Made by a program: the position numbers and the translations under genes. This document shows positions 1 through 11,600 of a stretch of 64,000 nucleotides of DNA, piece after piece. Numbering within the stretch: the first letter of the stretch is position 1; every line of letters begins with the position of its first letter. The notes below the pieces were generated by a model. The model worked only from the letters and a program-made list of their open reading frames with translations. It was not told where the DNA came from and made no database searches. The stretch is from assembly GCA_032173965.1 (NCBI GenBank), contig CM063290.1, positions 11,247,501-11,311,500 on the forward strand, in the 5' to 3' direction. The DNA is from Sitta carolinensis. Lineage: Eukaryota; Chordata; Aves; Passeriformes; Sittidae.

Positions 1-438
1 AGTTTTCTTCTGTAGAGTTTCTTGAGAACAAATTAGGGAAGTATCCATAATAAGTGGTTTAGGTTCAGTTCATCCTCTCTGACCTGTGGTGGTCTCTCCC
101 AGACCCACTTCATTTGTCTAGGGTGATTTTCTGTGGTCAGAAAATGAAATTCAAAGCCTAAAAACTATTCCCTAAAACCTGGATGTGTTAAGATATGCAG
201 AACTTGTTTTGGTAACAGACACGTATACAGCCCCCTCAGTGCTGAAAAGAGGCAATCTCAAGCTGCTAGCGTAATTTCAGTTCAGGACTTTCCCACCTAT
301 AGAGAGATTGCTTGGTGTTTCCCTGCCAAGATCTGTCTTCCTTTCTGGGCTGGAATCTCCCTCCCACTTGGTTTATCTTGTTCACGCAGTGAAGTTCTGA
401 AGTCTGATTTGAGGGTTCTTGTCTGTGTTTATTTCCAG
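1..438 (+). other. CCDC50: CCDC50 intron, 3' portion
   Basis: Ordinary intronic sequence leading to the acceptor at 438. I see no repeat or exon in it. The CCDC50 promoter and N-terminal exons lie to the left of the window. Confidence 0.8.
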
Positions 439-568
439 TTGAGCATCACTTGGCCACAAATGTTCAGCGTAATCGTCTGGTGCAACATGACTTGCAGATG
501 GCCAAGCAACTGCAAGAGGAGGAGGATAAGAAAGCCCGTGCTCAAATCCAGAAACACCAAAAAGACTT
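439..568 (+). CDS. CCDC50: CCDC50 coding exon, start of coiled coil (first exon in window)
   Basis: This 130-base exon lies between acceptor ...TTTCCAG and donor GTGAGT. It starts with the last two bases of a split codon (Ile or Val, depending on the exon outside the window) and ends with two bases of a Leu codon completed at 5023. It encodes [20 protein letters not shown] followed by a glutamate- and lysine-rich helix ([15 protein letters not shown]). This is the charged coiled coil just after the N-terminal segment in mammals, where it is the third exon by my recollection. [11 protein letters not shown] is the first of the repeated MIU-like helices in this protein. Confidence 0.97.
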
Positions 569-3500
569 GTGAGTTTGTGCTGGAGATCTTAGAATGGGAA
601 TGTTAGTCCCATTTGGTCAGAGCACTAATATCAGCTGCTCTGAGTGGTCATGGTGTGGGGATCATCAGCCTTTTGCTGTTGTTTCTTTTTTACTTTGGCT
701 GTCCATTGCTGTAAAAGTATTGACACTGGGCTCTGGCACAGAGGAATGAGAACGGGAGCAGGTGGTCCTGGTGTTGCCTGTCGATCAGAAGGAGCCTTCC
801 CATTGTACTGCTTGTTGTCAAAATGGGGTAACTTGGCCACTTGTGTTGACCTTGTCCCTTGATGAAGTTTGAGAGTGAAGGAACCGTGCCACAGAAATAC
901 CCAGGGCTATAGGGGAATCTCTCTCACGTGGAAATTGGAGATATTGGGGTGATTGCCCTGTGCCTGATGAATGCTTTTGAGGAGCTGGAGTGATGCTTTT
1001 TGGTGTCCTGCTGCACTGACAGCTGAAAGCCTCTGCTTGTGCTTGCAGCTATTCAGTGTGAAATGACCTGGGAAGGGGAATTGCTGCTCCAGGGTGGCTC
1101 AATGGGGATGGGTGTTGGGGGACAGGCCTTCTCTTGCAGTCACTGACTTCTGCAGCAACTGTGGGAGGGTACTTAATGGGTGATCCAGTTTGCTCTGCAG
1201 GTTTGCTGGATCCCCACACACTACATCTTAACCCTGTGGTCTGTGGTTTGGCTCCCTGTGTGCCACAGCTCTCAGCTATGGAGCTGGCAGGAGTGAAACA
1301 TGGCAGCACGGGGCAAAACAGACTGTGCTTTCCAATCCAGAGTGGACTTGCAGAGCACTGGATATAACAGATGGCTCGTGTGCCAGAGCTCAGCCAGATC
1401 CCACTATTGAGAGGTGGCTGGATGGGGGTCCCTGCAAATACAAGGTGTGCGAGGCAGGATGCATTTCCCAGCAGCTGTGCTGCCTCCTCACTGTTGTTGG
1501 GCTCTGGGATGCCACCCACCAGGTGCAGTTGGTCGTGGATCAGAGAGCCTGGGTGGCTCATCTGACAGGACCAGGGACAGAGCAGAAGAGCTCTGTGTTG
1601 CAGATGTGGGAGATATGGGACTGGCTTCAAAGCAGCAGCTCATGAAAGCTTTGAAGCTGGGGCGTGACAGAACAGCCACTGTTTTCAATGTTCCCAGCAT
1701 GCTGGGACAGAACTTATGTACATATGTGTCTCTCAAGTCTGTGCTTTTTTTCAATAGTTTCATCTTTATTACCAATTAGAGATGTGAGTGGGTAAATGGC
1801 AACATAAAAGTTGATTTTGTATGGCAGACATGATTCCTCTTTGTTACTTGCTGGGAGCTGCAAACAATTTTCTTGTTGTAGCACCTTAAATTGGGATTTA
1901 TGAACTTTGTGAGCCAAAGGACAGGCAGAACTGCTTATGTAAAATGTGTCAGCAGCAGTTCTGCTTCTGAGAGCAGGAGATCTTCTGCAAGAATAGTAAA
2001 AGAAGTTGGGAGGCATCCATTTGTAATTGGATCGTTTTCTTTCTTAATTCTTGTTACGTTCCCACTGTCTCTTTGTCCAAGAGTAGCATGTCTGTTGTTG
2101 CTTCCTGTGTCATCTAGGACAGTTTGATGCTTCAAGGTGATGGGAGGAGTAAGGGGGCAGAACTAAGGGGCCTTTAGAAACAGGAAACTGTTTCTAAAAG
2201 CTCTTCAAATTTATTGGCTTTCTTCTCTCTTTCAAATCCTGATTTCTCTCAGAAAGGCTTTGTGAAGATAAATGAGAGAATAGAAACATTTCTTTTTAAG
2301 AATTCAGGGAAGCATCAAACCTGATTTTCATGCTTCTTTAAAGGCATCTCTGGCATCTAGCTGAGCAGCCTGCACACTGCTAAGCATAGTAGCAAGAATA
2401 CTAAAATAAAATAGTGTGAAAATATGTTCTTTCCCTGTTTTGCTCCCAGTGCTGTGATAGTTCTGTTGCACTGATGTGAACAGTTCCCTTAAACATTCCC
2501 ATTTTTTCTTCTCATCTGGCAACAACTAGTAGCTGCAGTCACTGTGAATGGGATGGAGTTTTCTGATCACACAAACTTTTAGGTTTTTTCTCTTTTTTAT
2601 AAACAGATATAGAGTTTTTCCAACATTCTTAACATTCCTGGCTGCCCAGGAGTGAAGGACACATGAGCGGGATGTTCAAGAATGGTGATATTTTTGTTGC
2701 TCTGGCTGATTTCTGAGGTCTGATGGGCACTTGAGCTCACACTAAGGAAACTGAAGGACAAGAAGAGTTGTCAAAGCTCTTGAACCTATTGTCTTATGCT
2801 CACACAAGTTAATACATTAGTTTTTGTTGACTAACTAATCAAGTCTCAGTATTTAGTTACTGCTAAGCAATAAACCCCCAAATCTAGTTCTCTGTGGCTA
2901 TTCACTTCTTAGGAATTGATGTGGGGTATTCCAAGATGTGTCATCAGAAAGAAGAAAATGCTTTTGTGTTTGCAGTACTTCTGGTGTTCTTTGCTGCTAA
3001 CACAAAAGCAATGACCTTGTTGCCTTGGCTGTGAAAGATGATTAGTTGTTTTTCTGTTCTGTTTGTCTGCAATAGGATGCATTTTAAGCATTTAGCAAGT
3101 CAGTTTGTGCTGATGAACTTGGCACCTTAGCTCTGCTCACAGGTGCCAGGGGAACTGGAGACGTGCAATGCCTTGATGTGTCTGACCTTTCTAACTTATT
3201 TTCTACCTGGTTTCATGTCCTCAGAGCCTGGGGTTGTAAAGGATGTACTGCCAGGCTCACTGACAGTCTGCTCCCTTGGATTTGCTTATTCAGCTATTGT
3301 TTTCCTGGGAGCTGTGGTTCCCTGCTGGTGCCAGGTTTGCCAAGGTCCCTTTATTAAAAGCAGGCTCAAGAACTAGATGTGCTGCTGTGTGAACTCCTGT
3401 GGCTTTGAACAGATCTCTCCCCAGAGTCAAATGAAGCACACACAGGCACACACAAAAATTGCCAGATTTTTATTACGTGGATGAAAGAAACTTGTGTCCT

Positions 3501-5639
3501 AAGATGTTTGACCTATTGATAACTCCAGCCTGAATGCAGATCTGCTTCCGAGGAGCTGTTGACAGAAATAATCCTGTTTTCCTTCTTGTTGTGTGTGCCT
3601 TTTTGTTGCCTATGATAAATGAATTGTTTCTTAGTGACATCTGTCCTCTAAACCCTCTTGTTGCAATGTGCAAGGTCCTTCCTCTCCACTGTTGCCACAT
3701 ATCCAGCCCTTCTGCTTCTGTCCTTCTTCAATTTCTGTAGAAGAAGGCTCTGCTGTGCCACTGGCTGTTCCAGCCATGTCACGTCTTAGTTTTGCAACAA
3801 AAAGTGCTTGTCTGCACGTTGAAGTGTTTTAACTTCCTCTTCTCATGTCCTAGATTCTGTCCCAGTCCTTTCCTCCAGATTCACTAGGTAATTTATGCCC
3901 AGATTCTTGCTCAAACCTAGACCTAGTTGCTCCAGTCCACATAACACAGCTTTGACATAGCTCAGTCTGCTTCAGTTACTTGCTTGTCTTCCACTCTTGG
4001 TAGTTTTCTCATCACCTGTGTGATCATGGTCAGTGTATTCTTCAAAAGATTGTATTCCAATAGGGAGGCTCTGCTTGTGGCTGCTCCCAGCTGTTCTCCT
4101 CTTATGCTTTGCCTTTCAGTAGTTGTGATTGCAGGGACTGACTCTTCTGACCCTTTTAGAGCTGCTCTTTAGCTCAGTCTCAACAGTGCTGAAAGAGAGA
4201 GCTTTTAGTCTTTCTTTCCAAGTCCCCCAGCCGTTTCTGAATTGCCCTGAGGAATCCTTGGCCATTGTTCCAGCCTGTTTGCTGCACATCAGAGCAGGCA
4301 GCTGAGTGTGGCACAGTTCTTGCATATGCTTTCCAGCTTTCCTGGTTTGTCTGCACAACCAAACCGCTCATGTCTCGATTGCTCTGATCTCTCCCTGTCC
4401 CCAGTAAATGCAGTCTTGTGTTCCTGCATCCACATTGGCACTGTGGCAGTTGATCTTTCCCCCTGTTTTGACACGTTGCTTCCTTGCCTCTTGGCACTGG
4501 TCCTGCTTTTGTGTCTCATCCCACCGCAGTGACATTTCTTGTTCATTACTGACCTGCCACCTCCAGCCTCCACTTGGCCTATGTACCATACTCTTGCACT
4601 TCCTTCTTGGTTTACACGTGAAAGCCACTTCCCAGAAATGCTTTCTTTAACCTTATCCCTAAACTCCTCCTTTCATACCACATGTACAAAAACTCAGCAG
4701 AATTAGGTTGTTTGCAGACTCCTGAGCACTACCTTGGCCTGCCCTATTTTGTGGTACCTGTTTCCTTTCTTAGCAATCTGCCCATGAATCTCTTTTACTT
4801 TGTGCTCTGTGGATGTTTTGGGAAGTATTTTCTAAATTTGGCACCAGTAAGTACAGGAAGTCCTGGTCCCTGGTGAGGATTCATAGCTCCGCACTAACAG
4901 TGAGTAATAATTCTTTTGTGTAAATCAGATGGATTTTTTTTTAAGTTCTTTTATCCCTTTCTCCAGGCTGACTGATGCCTGTGACTTCAGCTGCCTATAA
5001 TCCCTGTCTCCTTGCCTTCTAGGGAACGACAGGACTGCGAGATTGCTCAGGAAATCCAAGTGAAGCTCGCGTTTGAAGCGGAGGAGCGCCGCAGGCAAGA
5101 GGAAAAAGACGAGGTAACCTTTAAAACTGCAGGGATGGCAGGGCTATTTGTAGCAGCCCTTTCAGGGCAGACATTTCTTGGCTAATAGCCACAGGATTGG
5201 GCTTGCATAGTGGCAGTCCTTGTCCAGACAGATCTCTGTATGCATAGACATTTTGGGGAGTCCTGTTACAGGAATAGGATACAGTCATAGTCCTCACACA
5301 CAAGGGTCATAAGGGTTGTTGATGCCAGTGGCCTTGCTAATGAAGAGGGCAAGTAATTGGTAAGTCTTGCCCTGTTATAGGAAGTTGTAATTGTTTATAC
5401 ACCTGCTTGCTGTCTCAAATGCAGGAAGACAGGTACTGGTCATGGGAGAAACCTGGGCCATGATTTCTTTGTCTTTGATTGAAAGATTGCAGCAGGAGTC
5501 TCAGCCAGCCATCTGTTTCTGGTTTCTCCATGTCTTGGTTTAAGGCAAATTTGGGAAGGGACCTCAAAATAGGTCCCTCCAGAAAACCAATCCAATGGCC
5601 CCTTTCCCCAACTGGTTCAGCAAAGGAAAAGAGGAGAAA

Positions 5640-5673
<34 letters not shown>

Positions 5674-8600
5674 AAAAAAAAAAAAAACTCACAGTCCGGA
5701 AAACTTCTCTGCTTCAGCTAGCCACGAACTAACAGAAAGCAAAGGAGAGCTCTCTCCCGCCGTCCGCACTGCAGCCAACACTCGCTGTGTCCTCCAAAAC
5801 TGCAAATTCTTATCTTGATGTTTTGAAAACACCCGCCTCAGACATTCCACTGCTTCTTCTTCACTCTTAGATCCAGTCTTAAAGGTGCAGAACTCATTTT
5901 TGATTTAAACAGACGAATGGGGATACAATTCAGCAGTAACCCAGGACACTCCATTTTTCAGTTTAGTCTTTGACAGCCTGAATACCCTGTTACAGTTTCT
6001 TTCTAGCAGATTCCTTTTGTGACTTCAGAACATTTCTCTTCTACTTTTGCTTGAGAGCAGGTGGTGTGGTTTGTTCATAATGTACAAAGGATTTTGCTTG
6101 TTGGTCACCTCAATGGATCAGCCTGTCAGATTGAGATTTCAGGAAACCCACAGAGTAGAGGAATGCCTGTGAGAGCCTGGAGTGTGTCCCCATTTTTGAT
6201 TTCAGATGGTTTCCTGAGAAGCCTGAGTTGTCTCAAGATGTTCAAGAGGCACCTGGTGTCATTCTCTGTACAGGAGGAGCTTGAACACAAGGCTGTATTT
6301 CCTGGAAGAGCCTGAAATAAGAATCTGCCCTTACCTGACAGATGCATCGGGGTTTTTTTTGCAAGACTTCATTTTCTTCTTCTATTAATTCCAAGCAAGT
6401 ACTGAAAGGCTGCCCAGACAGATGGGAAGGGCTTGGCTTCCAAGAGGAGCTTGTGGTAACAGGGTGGGAGGAACACTTTGGCTACAGGATTTGTGCTTAA
6501 GAGGTAGTAATCTGTCATATTTTTATCAGGAAGGTGAAGGAAGTGCAAAACTTATGTTGACTTGTGGAATTGCACCCTTCCTTCCTGCTTTACTTAGAGA
6601 ACTACAGAGATGTCAGCAGTCTGACAGCAGGTCCTTGCAGCCTGTCAAACCTGCCTGCTGACCATCTTGTGCAGTTCAGCTTCAGCTGAACAGCTGACTG
6701 TGGCTTAAAGCAAGGAGAAGTCATAAATATTCTATCTCTTCCTGCTGGTACGTGGGAAGATCCCAAGTGTGGCTGAAACATAGCTGAGGACTGAGGCAGA
6801 TCCTTTCTGGAGTGCAGGGTTTTTAAAAGAGGCACTAAGCCTGCCTGCCCTGCCTGCTTATGAATCCTGTTTGTAAGAAGTGGTTTGTGTGGATTTGCAA
6901 GTCCTGAGCTGTCTCAGTCCTGGAGATAATGTGCTTTAGCTTATATATTTATAGACTTACTGTACTCGCTAGAAAGGTTAACCTTGTCAGGGGAGGGAGT
7001 TTGTAGAAGTTTGTATTGTTTTGGTTTGTTGTTGATTGGCATCCCCGGATTTTCCACAAAGCTGGTTTCAGAGCCGGTCTTACTTGAGTCCTGAAATAAT
7101 AGTTTGTACTTGAGCAGCCACCCAATGTCCTTCAGTGATGGCTTGGCTCTAGAGGGTGTTGACTCTTAGTTTGCATTTCAGCCATGCCTTTGTGCCTGCA
7201 GTGTCCACTCTACATGCATGGTTCTGTAAAGGTCCCGAGGATTAGGAAGGATTAAATGAATAGCATCCAAAGGGGCAGCATGCCCTGCTGGTATCTCCCA
7301 GCTTTGCTCCCTAGCTCCAGACTGGCTTCACTGACTCACAAGCTCCTGGGCCTCAGAGGAGCAGGCACCAGGGAACTGTTTGCAGTTCCTAGGCCTTGTT
7401 GATCTATTCATTAGTCATCTCGAAGGAAAACCAGTTAGGAAAATGGAGTGCTCTTCTCTTTGGCATATCTACCAAAACTGTGACAGAAGACAAACGGCTG
7501 CGGTCCCCACTGTGCTCCTGCTTTGTTTCTAGTTTGCTCTTCTAATGTCCTTTCGATTTTCTTTTCCTTCAAGTCTCTGTCTGTCAAACTGATGCATTTC
7601 CCTACCTGGCATCCTGTAGTCTCTGCAAATTACAGCCAGTGTGAAGTGAGTTCATTGTGTGCTCTGGGAACTTCTTCCAGTCAGAAGTGCCTTTAGCTGG
7701 ACAGTCTTTGCCTCTGTGTATTTCCTTCCCTGGCAGAGTGCAGGGGGGAGATCCAGCCCACTCCTGTGAGTGGATGTGCACTTCTTTGGCTTCCAAATCC
7801 TTGCTGAAAGCCTGAGGTTACACATATAGTCCCTTCTGCCCTGCTTTGGCCATCAGGGCTTAGCAGGCTTGTGTGCAGGAGGAGCAGGAACCTGTGAGTT
7901 TGCTCACAGGTGTTGGAATCTCAGTACTGGGCCTGGTAAGGTTGAATACTGGTTGCTGACATGGCCCCTTGTGTCACTCATTAATTTGAAAGCCTTATCC
8001 AGCCCAGAGTTGAATTTGAGTAACTGTTATTGCTGTGTCTGAAAAATTAAACTTTTTTTTTTTAAGGATTTTAATAATTGAATAAAGAATTTGACTTAAA
8101 GAATCTGGAGATACTTTTTTAGTGGTGACTTAATGTCTGTTTTCTTCCATCTCTGCAGGATATTGCCCGTCTCCTACAGCAGAAAGAACTGCAGGAAGAA
8201 AAAAAGCGCAAGAAGCATTACCCAGAGTCCCAGGGACACACAGGCTATGAGGAGAGCTATTATGCAGAAAATGGAGGTATGTTTCTGCAAGATAAGGGGT
8301 CAGGATCATGGCAGTGTAGGTGAACCTGTGGTCTGACAACTGTTTAGGAAACTCCCTTTATCCTACAGTCCTGCATTTAGCACTGTAGCATTACATGTTT
8401 CCAGGGTCAGAATCAGATTAATTTATAATCAGGAAGTATTTAGTTAAAAAAAAAGACAATTTAATAGTTTTTATTGTCCTTGAAGGTGGCCTAAGTGACA
8501 GGGATAGGGAGTGTGGCTTGTGTGCATGCAAATACAGCCACACATGCATGTTTAAAAGTGCTTGTGGAAAGAGACAGTGGCTGATAAGGCAGTTACTGCT

Positions 8601-11600
8601 GTGTGACACCAAGGGTGTGAAGGAGAAATGCTGGTGAAATTCCATGCTTGCATTTGAAGAGAAACAGTTCCATGTGCTCATTTGTGATGCTGGCACGGTT
8701 ACATGAAGGAATAAATGCTGGTTCATGGAGATGTTTCAGAAATGGCTCCTTGCAGGTATGTACCCAGGCTGTAAAATTAGCACAACTGCATTGAATGACT
8801 TACTGAAGAACAAGGTCATCTCCACAGAGTGCCTCTGCTGTGATTATCATCTGGGACTGTACAGTGTGGAAATTATTTGATCCACAGTGCTCTATTGCTT
8901 CCTTTTGGTCAGCTTCTGTGATTGAATACAGACCTTCTTTAAACTGGGAGGAGAGAATCAGGGTGTGTTTAATTATGGAGCAATCTGGGGATGGCTTTGC
9001 TGTGCCTGGTGGTGGTTCCTGTGTTCTTTCTTCAAAAATGTGGTGGGGAAGATGGGTTGCTTTTGATTAACAGATTGTGAAGATGAAGATCAAACCTCAT
9101 TTCTCTTTTAACATCAATGCCATTGGCAGTTCTAAAGTCTTTTATTTGAACTTGCACAAAGTATTTTAGTTTCAATTTGGAAGAAGTTCAAAGATAGCCA
9201 AGAAAGTACAAAGCACAAAGTTCAAAAGTGCAAGACAGTAACTGAGTGGAAACTTCATGCTCCCAAGTCCTGCTACGTGTACAGAGCTGGGAAAAACTGA
9301 TCTTGGAGTCTTATGGCAAATCCACACTTCAGGTTTTCAGAATTGAATGGGAGAAGTCTGAAAAAATACATAGGTAACAGTGTGCATGCAGGTATGGCAG
9401 GACAGGATGGAGTTTTGTAACAAATGAGCTGACAAAGCCTATGACTTCCTGGAGTAAGACTGTGATGTGGATTTGGAGAGCAGGATATCTTGTGGGTCTA
9501 AGTTTTCTTCCTGCAATAATCCAAAATTTTGAAGGCGAGGTAGGAGGTGTTTACCTACCACTCATAGCAGTGCTGCTCTTGATCTGTGCTCCTAAAATGC
9601 TATAAAGGACTGGAGTGGATTTTATGCCTGGATCATCTAGCTTGTTGTTCTGAGAACTCTTAATTACTTGAGCACCATTTGATTAGGCTTCAGCAGCCTT
9701 GGCTTTTATTGTTCTCATTAGTTGTGAATTGAAATGAATAAAAAGCCCTTTCTTTGTTAAAATTTAATTTGTTTTGGTGGAGGTTAGGTGTGGTTTTGGG
9801 GCTTTTTTATTTTTGTCGTTTGAGACTGAGGTAAAATTTATCCACATCCAGGAGGAATGTGCATTAGGCCTACTGCTCCAAAGTAATCTGAAAATTTCAA
9901 AAGTGGAAAAATAAACATGAGAAAAGGCAGGGTCCCTCCCAGAAGTATCTGTGCCATGAAAAACATTTTTGTATTCACTCAGTCACTTGCTGCTTCAGAG
10001 AGTAACATCAGGGTCTGTGGAGTGTTTGCATGGTCCCTGTGGAAGGTGCCACAGGAACCAGCACCTGCTGATGAATTAATTACCCTGAGATACCCCAAAA
10101 GCAAATCTGCTTGGGTTGTCTGGCATGGTTGTGTTACCTGCAGCAATCCTTTCCCAGCACAGCCAGGCTTTGCTCTTTTTTGTACTCCTGCTCTCTGCTG
10201 TTGTATTTATTGAGCTTTCCTCATTGGCTAAATTGAATTAATTTTTAGACCCTGTGACTGTTGTTCAAAAACTGTCTCTTGCTTTCCAGCTATGGTCTCT
10301 GTTATTCAGTAAGTCACTTGGATTGTTGGATTGGGTATTTGTTTTCTGTAAATCATATGAGTGATCTAAAACTGAACAGAAAAAATCCAACCAGTTAAAG
10401 AGCAACCACAGCAGTTCCTGTTACAGTTCTTGGACTTTTAAAAATACACCTGTTATGGATAAAAGTCATGCAGACTTGTTTTGAAGGTGGATTTTCTGTA
10501 GGCTCTGTTTTTGCTGGCTCTGAGAAAGTTTTTTTTTTTTTCTGAATAGAATGACTCGAAGGGAACATTCAGTTTTGGTGTGAGGTTTGTTGTACTCCCT
10601 CTGAAATCTTGATATATCATAAGCGAGACAGAGCTATTAATTAAAACGGAATTCAATTCATGTGCAGTGCAATCTATTTAAAATATTTTGAGATACTATA
10701 AAACAAACTGGACAGTTGAGGAGAGGAAAGTCTGCTGCTACAGAGTTTTTTTGGTGGGAGGTCATGTGTGTGGTTCTGTTTCAAATCAATCTCTGCTTCG
10801 AGGCATTTTTTTTCATTTTGAAAAGCTGTTGTAGAGAGATAGTAGTTCAGTGAGTGCAATGATTTTTCTTAGCAAATAGGTTACTTGAAAAAATAAATCC
10901 ATTAGTAGATTGTATGCAGGCAGATTGCTGCATCCTCACAGCTGTTTCAGTTTTATTACTGAAACTAAAAGCAGAGAAAATTTCTACCTGCTTTCTGGAA
11001 AGCATGGAGGAAACAACCTCGCTAAAATGCCAGATAAGCAGCTTTTCTAGCTACAATGCTGAGGTCAGGAGCCTGGGTTTTGTGAAGTCTTATTCTGCCC
11101 TAAAATTTCTATCCATAGCCATCATTACATTCAGAGCTGAAACTTCTTTTTAGACAATAAGCACAAGCCCTGAAACTTGTGGGTATGCAAAAGATACGTG
11201 ACAGTCTATGGTGAAGGATGTTTGGACACTTCAGCTATCCTGTTCTTGTATTTAAAGAAAAAAACATCCAATCCTTCCTGTTTACTTCTTTTCTGCTTTA
11301 TGTGGGTCTTTCCCCCAGTTAGGTGAGGCTGTTTTTTCTAATGAAAAAAGTTGTGCCTGAAGCCAGGGCAAGGCACCTATGCTTATAAACCAGGGTTCAG
11401 CCTGACTGCTCTGCCTGGCCCCTCCTGGCTTTATGCCCCTAATTGTCTCCCAACCTTTCCTCCCTCTTGTGCCCTTCTTTGCAAACCTTTCCCAGGTGGT
11501 TTCAGGATCCTGCAGCAATGATGTGTCATCAGGATAGGAGCTGCTCTCTTGGCTAATTTTCAGCCCCAGTAGCATCATTAAAAGTAATTTGTCCCCATAT

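Larger units (their letters stand above)
5114..8158 (+). other. CCDC50: CCDC50 intron (3.0 kb) with a solo LTR
   Basis: GTAACC...CAG intron. Its only recognisable content is the solo LTR at 5531-5948 with its internal poly(A) run. The rest is unique-looking. Confidence 0.8.

Noticed and set aside
5415..5675. Minus-strand frame beginning with poly-Phe
   Set aside because: It is translation of the poly(A) run and LTR sequence.
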